In this document: one piece after another, positions 21,454-34,226 of the stretch
Position numbering within the stretch: the first letter of the stretch is position 1
Layout of the letters: each line of letters begins with the position of its first letter
Assembly: GCA_951213105.1 (NCBI GenBank)
Contig: OX578147.1
Span: forward strand, 125,654,822-125,718,821
DNA: 64,000 bases
Direction of reading: 5' to 3'
Source: Amaurobius ferox
Taxonomy: Eukaryota; Arthropoda; Arachnida; Araneae; Amaurobiidae
Made by a program: the position numbers and the translations under genes
The notes under the pieces: generated by a model
Told to the model about the DNA's origin: nothing
Database searches by the model: none
What the model saw: only the letters and a program-made list of their open reading frames with translations

Positions 21454-21579
21454 ACTTTCCTTATATACATAATGTATAAGGAAAGTATTGTGACGGGGGT
21501 CGAAAATTCGAATTCGAGTTTTCGACGGGAGATCACGTTTCAAGCATCCATGATCCCGAATCGAACATTTTTGAAGTGA

Positions 21580-21623
<44 letters not shown>

Positions 21624-22418
21624 TATGTGTGTGTGTATGTGTGTCATTGAGTCTGTGGAGACGATATCTCACGAACGAATAGAGCGATTCGAATGAAATT
21701 TAGTACAAAAATCACAATCCGTGAATACTGAAAGTCTGTTGTTTCTAAACGTAATCGAATGTTCAGAACCCTCCTAAATTTTTGACTGAAATTTTGAAAA
21801 AATCATCAAAAAATCAAAGCCTTTATTAAAATTACACAAATAGATATTTCTTATGTAAGTTTTTCTTAGAAAACGATTGACATGAACTTAGAACATTAGC
21901 ATGAACCGTTCTCGAGATATTGCACATTTTTTAAATAAATTTATCAAAAAATCCCATAAATTAAAAAAATATGTATTAACTGTTGAGAAACGTGTTCACT
22001 TTTCATATGTAATATCATACGATAAATTTGGTGACATCATTCTCGTGGATCTAGTTCGTTCCATTCATGAGAAAAGATACTTTGAGTAATACTTTTGTAT
22101 TTGAACACCAATAGTTATTTATCTGCTATAAGAATAACTTATTTCTAAGTCCATAACGCTTGGCGAGATTTTGACGATGAATTTGGCGGAATGTCGCCAA
22201 CTTGGCGACTTTTTGAAATGTTGCCAAATTAACGAAAATCTCACCAAATGGATAAAAATGACACTAAATCAATGAAATGATGACTGATTGACGAAAATTC
22301 AATATCTTAGAAAGAATATAAATATCTACTATAAGAAAAATCTACTTTTTATTGTAAAAGTAGAAATTCATTGCATTAAATAAGGAAAGACATGTGTTGC
22401 CCACATCAGATTTTTTTT
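21454..22418 (+). mobile_element. HINE-like element, copy D
   Basis: Complete from the palindromic 5' end (21454-21484) to CCACATCAGATTTTTTTT. Carries an uninterrupted (TG)n of ~38 bp near 21582-21619 followed by a second shorter TG run. Confidence 0.72.
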
Positions 22419-22933
22419 AATAATCTCGAAAAAAGTTTTTACAGAAATAGTATTTTATATGCGATGAGAAAAGCATATGTCCAATTAAAAGCAAAACATC
22501 AATAAGATGCCGACATGCGCCTGGCTTGAGATATAGCATAGTTTTAATTTATATAGATTGGAAAAACAAATCTATAAATATTACATATGCTCATTATTAT
22601 TAAAGAGTGATTTATTTGCACATTTTCACTTCTTGGGTAAATTGCTAAACACTTCTGAACACATCATTCAATATTCTCGTACTAGTAAACCCCGCTGGCA
22701 TTCTGCTCTATAAGTAATTTCAAAAAGAGGTGCATGCATGTAATATGTCCCGTATGAACGTTGCAATGGAATCTTGATTTTGCTTCAGAAAGCGACAAAC
22801 TGGCGTTTGCTCAATTTCGATCTAAGTACTCAGGTAATAATAAAATAGCATCAAGTTTTTGTTTTGTAAGAATTTATGGCAAGGGCTTTTAATAATATGT
22901 AGATCTCAACTCTTATATGGGAGTTTCTCCAGT
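22419..22933. other. spacer, nothing recognised
   Basis: Separates copies D and E; no ORF or repeat family. Confidence 0.4.
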
Positions 22934-23106
22934 TACTTTCCTTATATACATAATGTATAAGGAAAGTATTGTGACGGGGTCGAAAATTCGAACTCGAGTT
23001 TTCGACGGGAGAGCACGTTTCAAGCATCCCTGATCACGAATCAAACTTTTTTGAAGTGATGTCTGTGTGTGTGTGTGTGTTGTGTGTGTGTGAAAGTATG
23101 TGTGTG

Positions 23107-23162
<56 letters not shown>

Positions 23163-23937
23163 AATGAGTCTGTGGAGACGATAACTGACGAACGAATGGA
23201 CCGATTCGAATCAAATATGGTACAAAAATCACAATCCGTAAACACTGGAAGCCTATTGTTTGTATACGCAATCGAATGTTCAGAACCCCCCTAAATTTAC
23301 GAATGAAATTTGGAAAAAATCGTTAAAAAATCAAAACCTCTAATAAAGTTACGCAAATAGACATTTCTTATGTAATTTTTTATTAGAAAGCGATTGACAT
23401 AAATTTTAGAACGCTAACATGAACCGTTCTCGAGATATTGTACATTTTTCAAAAAAATTATCAAAAAGTCATATAAAATAAAAAAAAAATATTTCCTATT
23501 GAGAAACATGTTCACTTTTCATATGTAATACCATGCGATAAATTGAGTGACATCATTCTCGTGGATCTAGCTCGTTCCATTCATGAAAAAAGATACTTTG
23601 AATAATAATTTTGTATTTGAACGCCAATAGTCATTGATCTGCTGTAAGAATAACTTATTTCTTAGTGCATAACGCTTGGCGAGATTTTGGCGACGAATTT
23701 GGCGGAATGTCGCTAACTTGGCGACTTTTTGAAATGTTGCCAAATTAACGAAAATCTCGCCAAATGGATAAATATGACGCTAAATCAATGAAAATGACGA
23801 CTCATTGTCGAAAATTCAATATCTTGGAAAGAATATTAGCATCTACTATAAGAAAAACCTATTTTTTGACTGTAAAAGTATAAAATTCATTACATTATAT
23901 AAGGAAAGTCATGTGTTGCCCACATCAGATTTTTTTA
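22934..23937 (+). mobile_element. HINE-like element, copy E
   Basis: The longest complete copy, because the microsatellite reaches about 100 bp (23062-23161), including ~48 bp of pure TG. The TTGGCGA cluster is at ~23668-23766. The retrotransposon fragment begins directly after its terminal T run. Confidence 0.72.
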
Positions 23938-24372
23938 TATGGGAATGAATGCTGGACTATGAATAAAACTGATGATTTTTGAATGAAAAATCTTGAGAAG
24001 AATATTTGGAGCGGTAAAGGAAAATGGAGCGTGGAGAATAAGATATAATCAAGAATTACAATATAAATTTAGAGAGCCAAACATAGTGAAAGTGATTAAA
24101 GTGGCTCAAGTCAGAGGGCTCGGCGGCCATATATATAGATATGGAGAGGATAACTTAGTCAAGAAAATAACTTTCCAGGGGCCAGAAGGAGAGGAAGGCC
24201 ATGTACAAGGTGGCTGGACAATGTGGAGAAGGGGCTGAGGACCGTTGGCGTCAATGGATGGAGGACAGTGGCGTCGGATATGTCGAGATAGTGGAAACTG
24301 ACTGAGAGAGCCTTGGCTGGCTTGCTGTAGTGCCTCAGCTGTAGTGTTTAAGAAGAAGAAGAAGAAGAAGAG
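23938..24372 (+). pseudogene. non-LTR retrotransposon 3' end with (GAA)n tail
   Basis: The end of an ORF2 protein in two frames. YGNECWTMNKTDD at ~23938-23976 is followed after a frameshift by LRRIFGAVKENGAWRIRYN (23990-24046) and VRGLGGHIYR (~24109-24138). This is the usual C-terminal segment of LINE-type reverse transcriptases in arthropods. After the stop a short 3' UTR ends in an AAGAAG microsatellite (24351-24371), the typical tail. The element is 5'-truncated, with its left edge at the 3' end of HINE copy E. Confidence 0.7.
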
Positions 24373-24504
24373 AAGCTCTTGAAATAGATATGGTACATAA
24401 GAAATGAATCAGTGGTGACGATTGGCTAATTTTTTAGCTGTTTTTGACTCTCACCGCTGCGTGTAATACAGGAGTGACACTCATGAACGCGGAAAACTCC
24501 AAAA
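24373..24504. other. spacer
   Basis: Nothing recognised. Confidence 0.3.
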
Positions 24505-25025
24505 CAACAAACTTCACCCGATCTGACATCTCATTTTTATTGGCTGCACTTTTTTTCAGGCTCAACTTGACTGCACTATTTTCTAGACTTATATCGTTCG
24601 ATTTTTTTTTACGCCAGCGGATCTTACAGGAATTCTCCTATTGTTTTGGAAAACACATTCCCTCATCGTCTATCATTAGATTAATTCAGCATCATTTCAC
24701 TGGAAATTCCAGCTTTATGTTGTCATGTCCCATGTTTGCACTTGCTGCATCCTATCTTTGAAAACAGAAAATTTCACCCGATATGACATCTCATTTTTTC
24801 TTGGCTGCACCTTTTTTCAGACTCATCTTGCCGGCACTTTTCTCTAGATGTGTTCAAATTTTTTAGCTCCAGCAGATCTCACAAGAATCCACCTATCACA
24901 TCAGAAAGCACATTCACTCATCGTATATCACTGGATTTTATCAGCGCCATTTCATTAGTAGTTTAAGCTTTATATTGCGATGTCACGTGTTTGCACTTCA
25001 TTGCATCATATTTCAGGAAACAACA
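24505..25025 (+). repeat. tandem duplication, two ~262-bp units
   Basis: Unit 1 from CTTCACCCGATCTGACATCT and unit 2 from TTTCACCCGATATGACATCT (~24768) share the same order of landmarks: TTGGCTGCAC, TTTTTTTCAG, CAGATCT or CGGATCT, CATTC.CTCATCG, CATTTCA, and TGTTTGCACTT. They are clearly diverged, so this is an old duplication. Confidence 0.7.
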
Positions 25026-25399
25026 AAATTAATTACTATTTATGACCACGCCCTTAATAAATTTAGACTATAAATAAATTAAATAAATTACTGACCAATC
25101 CGTCGCCATTCCGACTAGGTTTATTATCCCCATTTTGTTGAATTTACTTTACCAATCTGCACTTTTCTGTTTTGTCATCCAGCTAGAATTTGTACACAAT
25201 CGAGAACTTTACATAAACCATAATTATTACAATACGCTACCACACCTCTCCCGGCCACACATTAAGCTACCATAAACCTTCGGGTTGGTCGTGTGGTCAG
25301 GGTCTTCAATCAATCAATACGCTACCACAGTTGTACACATCAAATTTTAAGTGAGAAAACAGGAAAAACCCTTTTTTGTGATATTCCATGTATCTATCC
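25026..25399. other. spacer with a short SINE-like scrap
   Basis: GGTTGGTCGTGTGGTCAGGG near 25284 is reminiscent of a tRNA-like repeat, but it is too short to classify. Confidence 0.25.
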
Positions 25400-25690
25400 T
25401 TTATTAGTTTCTTTTTCAGATATATTTTAGTATGGCTTTGAGTTCGTTGCTCTCTTATCATCTCTTCCAAGACAAAATATCCAGGCCATATCCTAAATGC
25501 CGTGTTTTTTCACAAATGAATCCTAAAATGTCAAACTCAATCGTTTGAATACGAATAAAACACAAATAACGGGCAATCCTCCAAAAATGCGAGTTTTTAT
25601 GCCCTGGATACAAAAGATTTTGTTTTACTTAAAAGGCAATGCCAGCTATTCCTTTTACCCAAGAAAGCAACATTGATGTAATAATGTTTT
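25400..25690 (+). repeat. dispersed repeat, inverted partner at ~49420-49700
   Basis: 25590-25660 (GCCCTGGATACAAAAGATTT, then TGTTTTACTTAAAAGGCAAT, then GCCAGCTATT) is the reverse complement, with changes, of about 49490-49555. Weaker similarity extends on the left. Unclassified. Confidence 0.55.
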
Positions 25691-26690
25691 ATAAGAAAAA
25701 TTTATTTCACAGCATAAGCAAGAGAGAGTTTTAGATGTTGGTTTACTACTTTATGTCGTAATTTGTACGATATATAGATATATTGCACCAAACGACCAAA
25801 GCTCTAATGTTTTCGAATAATATTATTAATTATAAAAACTAGATTAAATTATTTTGGGTTCTCCTGGGTTCTAAATAAGCGCCCTCTACTCATATAATAC
25901 AGATACTACCACTCAATTTTTAAAATGCTTGTTTTGAAAACAAAATTTCTTCCTCCGCTCCATTCATTTGCATGTGCACAGTATATTGTACAAAGCAATT
26001 TTACAACGACTATATAAATGCGTCATTGCTAGCCGAAAATCCCCTATAGTCTTTATTTTATGAATAAGATCTCCATAGCAATGGGCACGTCTCCTGTTAA
26101 AACGTCATCAATATGGAAAATATGCATGGATTCAGTGTAAGTATTTAAATGAAAAAATGGCAACTTTTAGAGACCCACTTAAAAATTGCTAAAAAAATCG
26201 GAAGTAGAGTAATTAAATTATTTTATTAGAATGCAAAAATATCACTCAATATTCTCTCAAGCACTAGAATCGTGTATATCATTAATTCACCAATGCACGA
26301 ATTTAAATATAAATTATTTTCGAATGGCCTAAAAATCAACTATTTAGATACATTAAAAAATGTGAATATGATGAAATTGTCCTATGGATTCGGTTCAAAA
26401 CTCGACAGAAACAGTTTCCTTCAATATTTACGATGTTGTTAAGACGGAACATTTATGATAATATTTTCGAGCGTTAAAGAACCGATTTTCGTAAAAATCG
26501 CTCAAAAATGCGTTTCAACATAAAATAATTAAAAATCTAATTTAAAAAATATTGCGTCAAGGTATTTTCGGACCAGACTTTAACTATATCTGTCCCGAGT
26601 GTCGTAGCTGTGGGTCGCTTTGATTTTCCTCTATGCCGCGAACACACTAAATAACAAACAAGCGAAATAACATATTTTATTAATACTGAT
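25691..26690. other. AT-rich intergenic DNA
   Basis: No gene or repeat recognised in 1 kb. Confidence 0.4.
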
Positions 26691-27662
26691 CAGTGGTCGT
26701 CAATCTTTTATAACTTGCAGACTGCATTTGACAACTGTAAACCAACGGCCACATGTGTAAAATATATAGGCTGTGGCGGAAATAACTACGCAGGGAGGGG
26801 GGCGGGGGTTAGACATTATTTTTGGTCATAGTCACAGGATCCGACAATATTAAGAATATATATCCGAATTTTAGTGATCTACAGCAATTAAATATTTTTC
26901 TTTAATCCAGACCGCCCGACCTACCCGAAGGTGTAAGGTATCTGTTTGGACGACAGGAAAGTGCCCCCCAATTTAGACTGGAATCCAGTGGTGCGGCATC
27001 CATAGGGACCCGTAACTTTATTTCCTACCACCAACCGTTCGGATAGACTTTCAGATGCCACATATGTGTGCCCGTGCTCCGCGTTAAAATGGGGACAGTT
27101 TGGGCAGATCCGGGATTCGAACTCGGGTCGTTCGAGTGCACTTCCCGCGCGCTAACCACTGGACTGCCCCACCCCTCCAACACCTAATAGCCAAATCGGT
27201 GCTAAGAATAAATCAATATTACGCATGCCTTGGCAGATCTAAGCCAAAAACCTTAAAATGAGATGGCATGGAATAATCTAACGAGATAAAAAATTTTTCA
27301 AATATCAGATATGATTTGTTTTGCCTTCAAGGGCTGAATAAATGTCAACTCGAGTGAATAGTCAATGGCCGCATAAAATATTTTCAAAGGCTGTATGTAG
27401 CTCGCCGGTTGCCAAATCAAGTAGTAAAACATGAAGAACATTTTTGGGGACAATGTCTGTCCATACAGCCCGTTATCGCGTATGCTCCCATTTTAATTGT
27501 AGATTATTATTGTACAATTTAATTGTAATTGTACATCTCCCACTTTAATTGTTCATTTTGATTGTCATTTAATTGTAAATATTTCATGCACTTACTTTGA
27601 ATAACGTACAATTAAAATAAAATTTGTTTGTTAGCGGGTTGTTTGGGTAGGCCGACCCCTGC
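26691..27662. mobile_element. possible hAT-like remnant with a SINE inside
   Basis: The left edge CAGTGGTCGTCAATCTTTTA and the right edge ...GGCCGACCCCTG (reverse complement CAGGGGTCGGCC) resemble hAT-type ends. The 8-bp flanks (ATACTGAT and CTTCAGAT) do not match well enough to be a target-site duplication. No transposase is seen. Confidence 0.25.
26903..27176 (-). repeat. tRNA-derived SINE, full-length
   Basis: Box B on the minus strand (GAGTTCGAATCCCGG) at about 27110-27125, box A-like GTGGTTAGCGCGCGGG near 27145-27160, and the tail at GGTCTGGATT (26903). It lies inside the possible hAT-like remnant. Confidence 0.75.
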
Positions 27663-29455
27663 TTCAGATAAATCTGATGTTGTCAGTACAACACTTTCCT
27701 CTTCATACTGTGATGAATTCTTTTAATATATTTGGGAAACATTAATTTTCTCTGTCATTCACACCCGCGGTATCAAAATGTGCATAAATAATCCCCAAAC
27801 CAATAGCTGAGTTATAAAAGATGGAAGAAAGGAAAATAATCTACGTTCGAGTATATCAGCGTGTTTTCATGACCAAAATATATCTTCTAATCCAGGAGGT
27901 AAGTCCACAGAACATAAGAAGTGTCTTAAGGGCTTTGCCAATCAGGCAAAAAACTATTTGTCAGCAGCATGGAGAGATGTATTTTTAGATTGCTTCTAAT
28001 ATTTATTTAGGATTTCTAAATAGAAGGGATGAAGACGATGCCGGAACTTGGGACGTTTTTAATAAGTCGATTCCTCTGAAAATTAATTTGTTTTTGAGTT
28101 GCTGTTGCTGCTAATCGCACCTGCATTATCCAAAGGTAAAATTAGGTCTTATGGTTTATATTATGGTCGGTAATGGTCCGCAGGGAAATAAATGTTTTTC
28201 CATAGATCATTTGTTTTCGTTAATAACACTAATGGCAATTTAGTTAATAAGAATACGAAATTTCTAGGAAATTGTTCAATTCCTTCGAGAGTTAACGGAT
28301 TAGCTTTTATAAAAGAAAAAGCTCTAAAATCTCCAGAGCAATAACTCCTTAAGAATTAGTCGGCATATTTAACCATATTTTACAGTTCAGAATTAAAACA
28401 TGAAATATCTCAAGAATGGCACATCCTTATATTCCTAAATGATGTCATTAGCTTTAAATAAAAGCATTTTGCATAAGTCAAATATTTCTTTGAAAATTTT
28501 TAGCACGCTTATTTTTCTCTATATATATTTCGGTTCGATATACACATATTAATACGACTCGTATGCTTAGAAATTGAAATAAAAGTCCTAAATCTCATTC
28601 CATTATTTTAATTTGTTCCAGCGATATCCTGCCCTTCACACACAAGCAGACACACAGGCATATACGAAAAATAACAAATTTATATTCAGTGATGCTCAAA
28701 ATGTATGGATCCATCAAAATATTGGGTTCACATCCATAAAATGAAAAATTAAAACGATTCATTTTAAAGTATTTAACATTTTTCTTTAAATAATTATCCA
28801 AATACTTTAATTTTTGCAGATTCTAATGAACTTTATTTCATGGTTGTATGTTCATTAGGGGCTATGAAATTAAATATTAAAGTCTAATCCGTCGGTGATA
28901 TTGTAATTTCAATTTTTTTCAACAGTTAACAGTTCTTCCCGGAAATGAGGTTTCGTTGTTATGATAACAAGAAAGAAAACATTATAAGGCTAACCAGAAG
29001 GCTAGGCATAAGTCTAAGCATTAAGCACGATTGCGTATTTTATTTAACAGGAGGCGAATATGTTTCAATTGTAATTAATTATTCGTAATTGAAATTTTAA
29101 TCAGCATCAATAACACATTTCTTGATTTTGACGAATTTAAAAAATATACTTTATATATCAAAATGAGCAGAATGTTTTGTTATGTTCCAACAAGCTTTAA
29201 CAAATCGATAGTAGAATTGTGAAATTTAACGATCTGGCGCTATTTGACGATTTTCAAAGAACTTTAAGTTCCAAGCAGAGTATGTCGAATCGCATGTCTC
29301 CAAAATGACTTCGCAATGGAAGCTAGGATATTTATGTAGCATTAAATTTCCGGAAACACGTGTGCTTCACATCAATTGCTAAAGACAACGGTTTCTCTTC
29401 AAAAAAGCTGTTTCTACGCCTATCACATCTATTAATGTAGTATTTCCTGTATATA
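27663..29455. other. intergenic DNA, nothing recognised
   Basis: 1.8 kb without a credible gene. The short ORF at 28595-28801 (minus) has no family match. Confidence 0.4.
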
Positions 29456-29881
29456 CAGCCGGTCAAAAAGCTCGGAACACAGTGCTTTATTCATGCTCCT
29501 AAGTTCGTACAGTAAAACCAAATGCAGGGTGTACATAATTACAGTCCCCCTATTCAGTGCTGCATACAGTCATAATTATTCATCAAAAAATTATGAAACT
29601 TTGGGTACCATTAAATAAAGGGATAGGAAAGACATTTGGTGAAACAAATTTAGTTACAAATATCGTCACTAGAGGGCTTATTACTGTAAAACTACCTTAC
29701 ATGCAAATTTTTGCAACAACGTCACTTATCAGCTGTGCACTATAGAAGGGTAAACATTCGCGGAAGAATTGTTTTCATTGTCTCTGCTACCCAAAATATC
29801 TTACTACAATATACATCAAAAGACTGTTATTTTCAGCGTCGTCCCCAAAGCGTTTTCTACAAGTGTACCAACTTTCATATT
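29456..29881 (+). repeat. possible Tc1-like left end
   Basis: TACAGCCGGTCAAAAAGCTC begins after a TA and looks like a Tc1-type terminal repeat. No matching right end or transposase was found before the element at 29882. Confidence 0.25.
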
Positions 29882-30649
29882 ACTTTCCCTGCAATACATG
29901 GTAATGTATAGGGAAAGTATTGGAATCATGTCGAAAATCGCAACTCGAGTTTTCAACGGATCTACACGTTTCGAGACCTCTAGAATACGAAAAATCATTT
30001 TTAGCGCGACGTCTCTCTGTGTGTCTGTCTGTCTGTGTGTCTGTCTGTCTGTGCAGATTTTGTATCCACTCTAACTAAAAAACTAATACACAGAATTTCA
30101 CAAAATTTTGTAGGTAAGTCACTTTTGGGCGAGTCTGGTGCTGATTAGTTTTGGGTACGATTCGGGATAAAAGAACCCGCCTTTTTTTGCGAAATGGCCC
30201 GCTAAAGCTTGTATCCACTCTAGCTGGAAAACTAATTGACCTAATTTCACAAAATTCGGTAGATGAGTCACATATAGGTCACCCTGGTGCTGATTAGATT
30301 TTGGTACGATTCAGAAAAAATAACCTGCCTTTTTTTGCAGAATGGCCCGCAAACATTGTCAAAATCTAAACTAAAAAGCTACGTATGCTCAAATATATCC
30401 ATTAAATGCTTGTTTAATACGTAATTTTTAACGAAGAAAAGAATAAGACCAACCATTACACTAGGACTAGTAGTTCTCGAGATATATTAGTTTTTTTCGT
30501 ATTTTCTCCACGCCACCTTTGAAAATAAGTCCAGTTATCAAATGAGAACGAAAATTGAATTAAAAGTGAATTAAATATAATTGAATTAAAGAGAACGTGG
30601 ATATAAGTCTGCAGGGAAAGTCATATGCTGCCCACATCAGATTTTTTTT
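29882..30649 (+). mobile_element. Helentron-like type 2 element, short form
   Basis: Complete copy. A palindromic 5' end (ACTTTCCCTGCAATACATGG, with its reverse complement ending GGGAAAGT) is followed by GTCGAAAATCGCAACTCGAG, an interrupted TGTCTGTC microsatellite, and two tandem body units (GGTGCTGATTAG at ~30136 and ~30295) lacking the palindrome. It ends GCAGGGAAAGTCATATGCTG, then CCCACATCAGATTTTTTT. It shares end structure with the type 1 family and is the unexpanded relative of 17641-20880. Confidence 0.72.
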
Positions 30650-31124
30650 ATATGCAATAATTTTTGCGGTACGAAGCAAAGAATCTAGATAATTTGTCAA
30701 ACAGCGGCAGCGGCTACTTTTTTTTTAATATAGAGATAAATTGCAGTTTAAGAAATATTTAATATTAAAGTCAAAGACAAAATATTTGAGCTGCTTGTTC
30801 GCGTCCTGGATAGACTAACAATCGGAAGACCACGAATTTTTGCAGGCAGGTACCTACATGGGTGAATTTTTGCAGGTCGGAGCCCCTTTTTTTAATTTCG
30901 ATGTAGTTTTTGAGATATTTTACTCTTTGTGCACTTCTGAAGCGAACTTTTTTTCGTATCGTCACGTCTAGCGATTTCTTTTTCTCCATCTCGTACCGTA
31001 AAAACTATAGCATACAAAAATATGAAATGTGGTATATGTATAGAGAAATAATAGGGTAACATGATGATATAAACCGTTTATCGATTTACATTTTAGTTTG
31101 GTATGAAATAGGTCGCGAAACGAG
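30650..31124. other. spacer, weak minus-strand open frame
   Basis: A 72-codon minus frame at 30771-30989 (KYLKNYIEIKKRG) has no recognised family. Nothing else is seen. Confidence 0.3.
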
Positions 31125-31340
31125 TTCATGATCAAGGAATTCAGTTTTTGGATTCCCTGGGCTAAGAAAAATCTCTGCTTTTACCTCCTGCGGAAAATAG
31201 GCAGGGATAAAAAAGAGATTTTTGAAAGTAGAAGTTTTTTGAAAGATAGATATGAAGCGAGCTCTGCGAGTAGGAGCCAAAGCTTCCCGAAGGGGGTTTC
31301 TGGAGCGGAGCGAGAGGGGGGCAGAGCCCGGTGGTAAAAT
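31125..31340 (+). repeat. dispersed repeat shared with 10340-10460
   Basis: Begins ATGATCAAGGAATTCAGTTT and ends in a GC-rich purine block (GGAGCGGAGCGAGAGGGGGG). Only the first ~115 bp aligns with the other copy. Confidence 0.5.
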
Positions 31341-31649
31341 AAATTATTGTAGTACTGTGGTAATTTAAAAAGTATCACCGCTGAATGAATCAAATTTTAG
31401 AAATGTTTAAATGCCACTGCATTTCATTTGGTAAATGTTTCACAAGCAATACTTTTTGCATCACTTAATCTTTCTTGTTTTATTTACTTTTATTTTCAAA
31501 TCTATATTTAAAACATATTTCAATATTTACTCCGCAGATGGCAATCAATTTTTACACTGTGACTGTTTTAGCAGGTACTTTTATTAGAAACCACATCTAT
31601 CAAGATATAGCACGCTGAGCATTTATAATAGATATAATACTTGGCAATG

Positions 31650-32110
31650 TGCCCCGTGGGGGGTAACATGCCCCCCAAAGGACTCTAATGACGTCACGAA
31701 CACAAAAATTGTATTGCGGTTATATTCATAACAATGATTGAAGCTTTTAAGTGTCGTGATCTTTGAACCATATATAACCCCTTTTATGCAAAATTATGTT
31801 AAGTTGTGTCCTATGTTGCCATGTCAAAAAAATTTTAAAATTTCGAATCAATTTCGATGTTTCAGCTCGAATTTCATAAAATTATATCTTGTTCTAGATT
31901 TTTTAATAATAAAGCCGGATATAAAATTTCATGGAAATACATTCATATTTGGGGTAAATATCGTGTATACAAGAAATTGACCGCAGGTATACAGACAGAC
32001 GGACATCACTCCAAAAATAGTTATAAACGTGCTCAGGAGGACTTGAAACACATATTGTCATCAAAATTTCGGATTCGAAATTTTCGTCAAAACAATGCTA
32101 ACTCTGAATT
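31650..32110 (-). repeat. Helentron-like type 4 element, partial
   Basis: Shares with 63030-63375 a G/C hairpin followed by TGACGTCACGAACA, then TCTTGTTCTAGAT, then CCGGATATAAAATTTC. Its CAGACAGACGGACATCACTC, CGTGCTC and TTCGGATTCGAAATTTTCGT segments correspond in order to the microsatellite-hairpin end of the type 1 HINE-like elements read on the minus strand. It is therefore a distant relation. Confidence 0.5.
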
Positions 32111-33331
32111 ACATAGTGTGAGAACGAAAAAATAAAATGAAACTACATAATTCATTCGTTCTTGAGTATATCCTATCAACTCAGGCACACATATATATAT
32201 AATTCCAATGTGTTCTAGAATTCCTAAAATGTTCTTTTTTTCCGTCAAAATTTCGAATACGAAAGTTTTCTAGAAGACAATACTTTCATTATAGTATGAA
32301 AATGTAAAAATAAATAACACTTATTCAAACAGTCTTTTCTATATAGTCACAACTCAAAACTGATAAGACATGCATTTGAAATGCATAGTTTTTTTAAAAA
32401 TTTTTTCATTTGATTATCGATAACGCGGGTGTGTTAAATTTATCGATAAAGCGAGTGTGTTAGATTTAGTTTTTTTCTTCTTTTCTTGCTTTCTGTCAGT
32501 AATAATAGAAATTCTTGCATATTTTAATACTTCACAGACATTGTGGAATTTTTCCATGTAATCGTATTACCTTCTGTGTTTGGGTCTCTTGAGATATTAA
32601 AAACACATAGTGTGGTGCACAAACAAATTTATAATTATTGAAGATTAGATGAAGTTAATTAATTACATTGCGTTGTTATTTTGAAACGTCGCTTTAACTC
32701 ACCATATTATCTTTAGTGAGAGTCCTGGAATAAAATATTTATTAACATAATACTACTTATAATTAACTGCACCCAGTTTAGCTTTAAAATAACGTTGTTT
32801 ATTAAGAACATTCCATTCATTGCTAAATCAATTACAACAATTTCCACATATTATTTGAGAAGGAGATTGGGCATGTGAGACCAGGTAAGTTGCTCTAATC
32901 AACATGATTATGACCTGCGATAAGCTGATTTGCACATACCTTCTGATTGTCTGTAGACATTGACACATAGTCGACTGTCTTTCACATCGGCACTCTCACA
33001 ACGTGCTATTGCACATGGCCTCTTCGGCACTCCGTCTTACACTGAACCTGTTCTCGACCTCATCTCTGCTACTACGCTCTACATATCTCAATCTGTAATC
33101 CCTTATTGATCTCGACTTGTTGCTACCCTGAATAATATCTGAATATCTAGTTTTTACTTCTATATGAATCTGTAGCACCTCCTCTCGGTTGCCACTTATT
33201 TTTGCCTGAGGTCTTATAGGTCTCTTCGGCTACCGGCTACCATTGGCCGACCTCAGAGTGATGCGACAAACATGTTCCATATTGGTTACTCTTTTAACCA
33301 ACCCCATGGTTTTTCCTTTAGCCTTGAGTTA
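32111..33331. other. intergenic DNA
   Basis: Mostly AT-rich. A GC-richer part at 32990-33260 contains a 60-codon minus-strand open frame with no recognised domain. It may be retroelement-derived, but I cannot support that. Confidence 0.3.
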
Positions 33332-33561
33332 CGGTTCGATCCAACCTGTCTTGAAGTCCCCTAATTTGAGACTTTTGCTGACCTCTCGGGTCATGGGCTG
33401 CAACACATTGGCGTCTTGCAGTCTGATGCCATTGTGTGGCCTGCTCCGGTTTGATCCAACCTGTCTTGAAGTCCACTAATTTGTGGCTTTTACTGACCTT
33501 TCGGGTCATGGGCTGCAACACATTGGCGTCTTGCAGTCTGATGCCATTGTGTGGCCTGCTA
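33332..33561. repeat. tandem duplication, two 115-bp units
   Basis: CGGTTCGATCCAACCTGTCT at 33332 and CGGTTTGATCCAACCTGTCT at 33447 start two nearly identical units ending GTGTGGCCTGCT. The duplication is recent. Confidence 0.85.
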
Positions 33562-33970
33562 GACACCATAAATTTTGAAATCAAGCTATCTCCGTGAAAT
33601 CTTGTCTCACACATAGAATTTGTCAGATGCATAAATAGTCAATATCTATATGCAAACAGAGATGTACAGTTTTATGAGCAAGCAAAGAAACGATTATTTT
33701 ATTGAAGTTTGTCTTTATTTTGCACCAAAAGTTTTCGGTAAAAACGCAGTAAAATGAATTTTTTGTTGAATATTTTCCTAAACCGCTTTATCTAAATATT
33801 TATATATGTAGAAAAATTAAAAAGTTGAATTATGGAAAATAAATATTTTGAAAATGTATATGAAGATATTTGACCCTTCCGGGAAAATATGCAATGATGC
33901 GACATTTAATATTGAAGTTTTACTACAAAGAGATATCTCAAAAAATGAATTTATTTTTAAATCATAGCTG
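33562..33970. other. AT-rich spacer
   Basis: Nothing recognised. Confidence 0.3.
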
Positions 33971-33974
33971 AAGT

Positions 33975-34133
33975 GTGCGCTTCCCACCTACCAATCAGCA
34001 AAAATGCATTAAGAAGTCCCGCCTAAGGCAGCTATATATAAGAGTTGACTCGTCAGACATATTGAAGCCCACCGAAACCATTGGCGACAACTCTGTTTGT
34101 ATTTTCACTTTCGAAAGTATTATTGAAATAATT
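33975..34133 (+). promoter_or_regulatory. candidate core promoter and 5' leader of the THAP fragment
   Basis: A TATATATAAG box at 34033-34042 is followed by GTCAGACAT (initiator-like, TCAG at 34053-34056) and a leader to the ATG at 34134. The TATA-to-TCAG distance is a little short, so this is tentative. Confidence 0.3.
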
Positions 34134-34226
34134 ATGGGTGGATGTTCTGCACCGAACTGTATTAATCATTTTAGAAAAAGTTTTATAATATTTTGCTTTC
34201 CCAGAAACGAAAAGAGAAGAATATAA
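34134..34226 (+). pseudogene. THAP zinc-finger domain, N-terminal fragment
   Basis: From the ATG, 30 codons read MGGCSAPNC followed by INHFRKS and FCFPRNEKRR, then a stop. This matches the start of the THAP domain, a C2CH zinc finger that binds DNA in P-element transposases and many host or transposon-derived proteins. The first two zinc-binding cysteines (CSAPNC) and the FPR motif are present. The second CH pair and the rest of the ~90-residue domain are missing. No GT splice donor lies at a sensible place after NEKRR, so a spliced first exon is not supported. An in-frame ORF extends upstream to 33975, but the Met at 34134 is the usual domain start. Confidence 0.6.

Noticed and set aside
22913..23294. 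ORFs with long HTHTHT or VCVCVC stretches
   Set aside because: These are translations of the (TG)n/(CA)n microsatellite in the HINE-like elements. The same applies near 14402, 21406, 43598 and 44960.
26691..27662. Confident hAT transposon
   Set aside because: The ends look hAT-like, but the 8-bp flanks do not match and there is no transposase, so it is listed only at low confidence.
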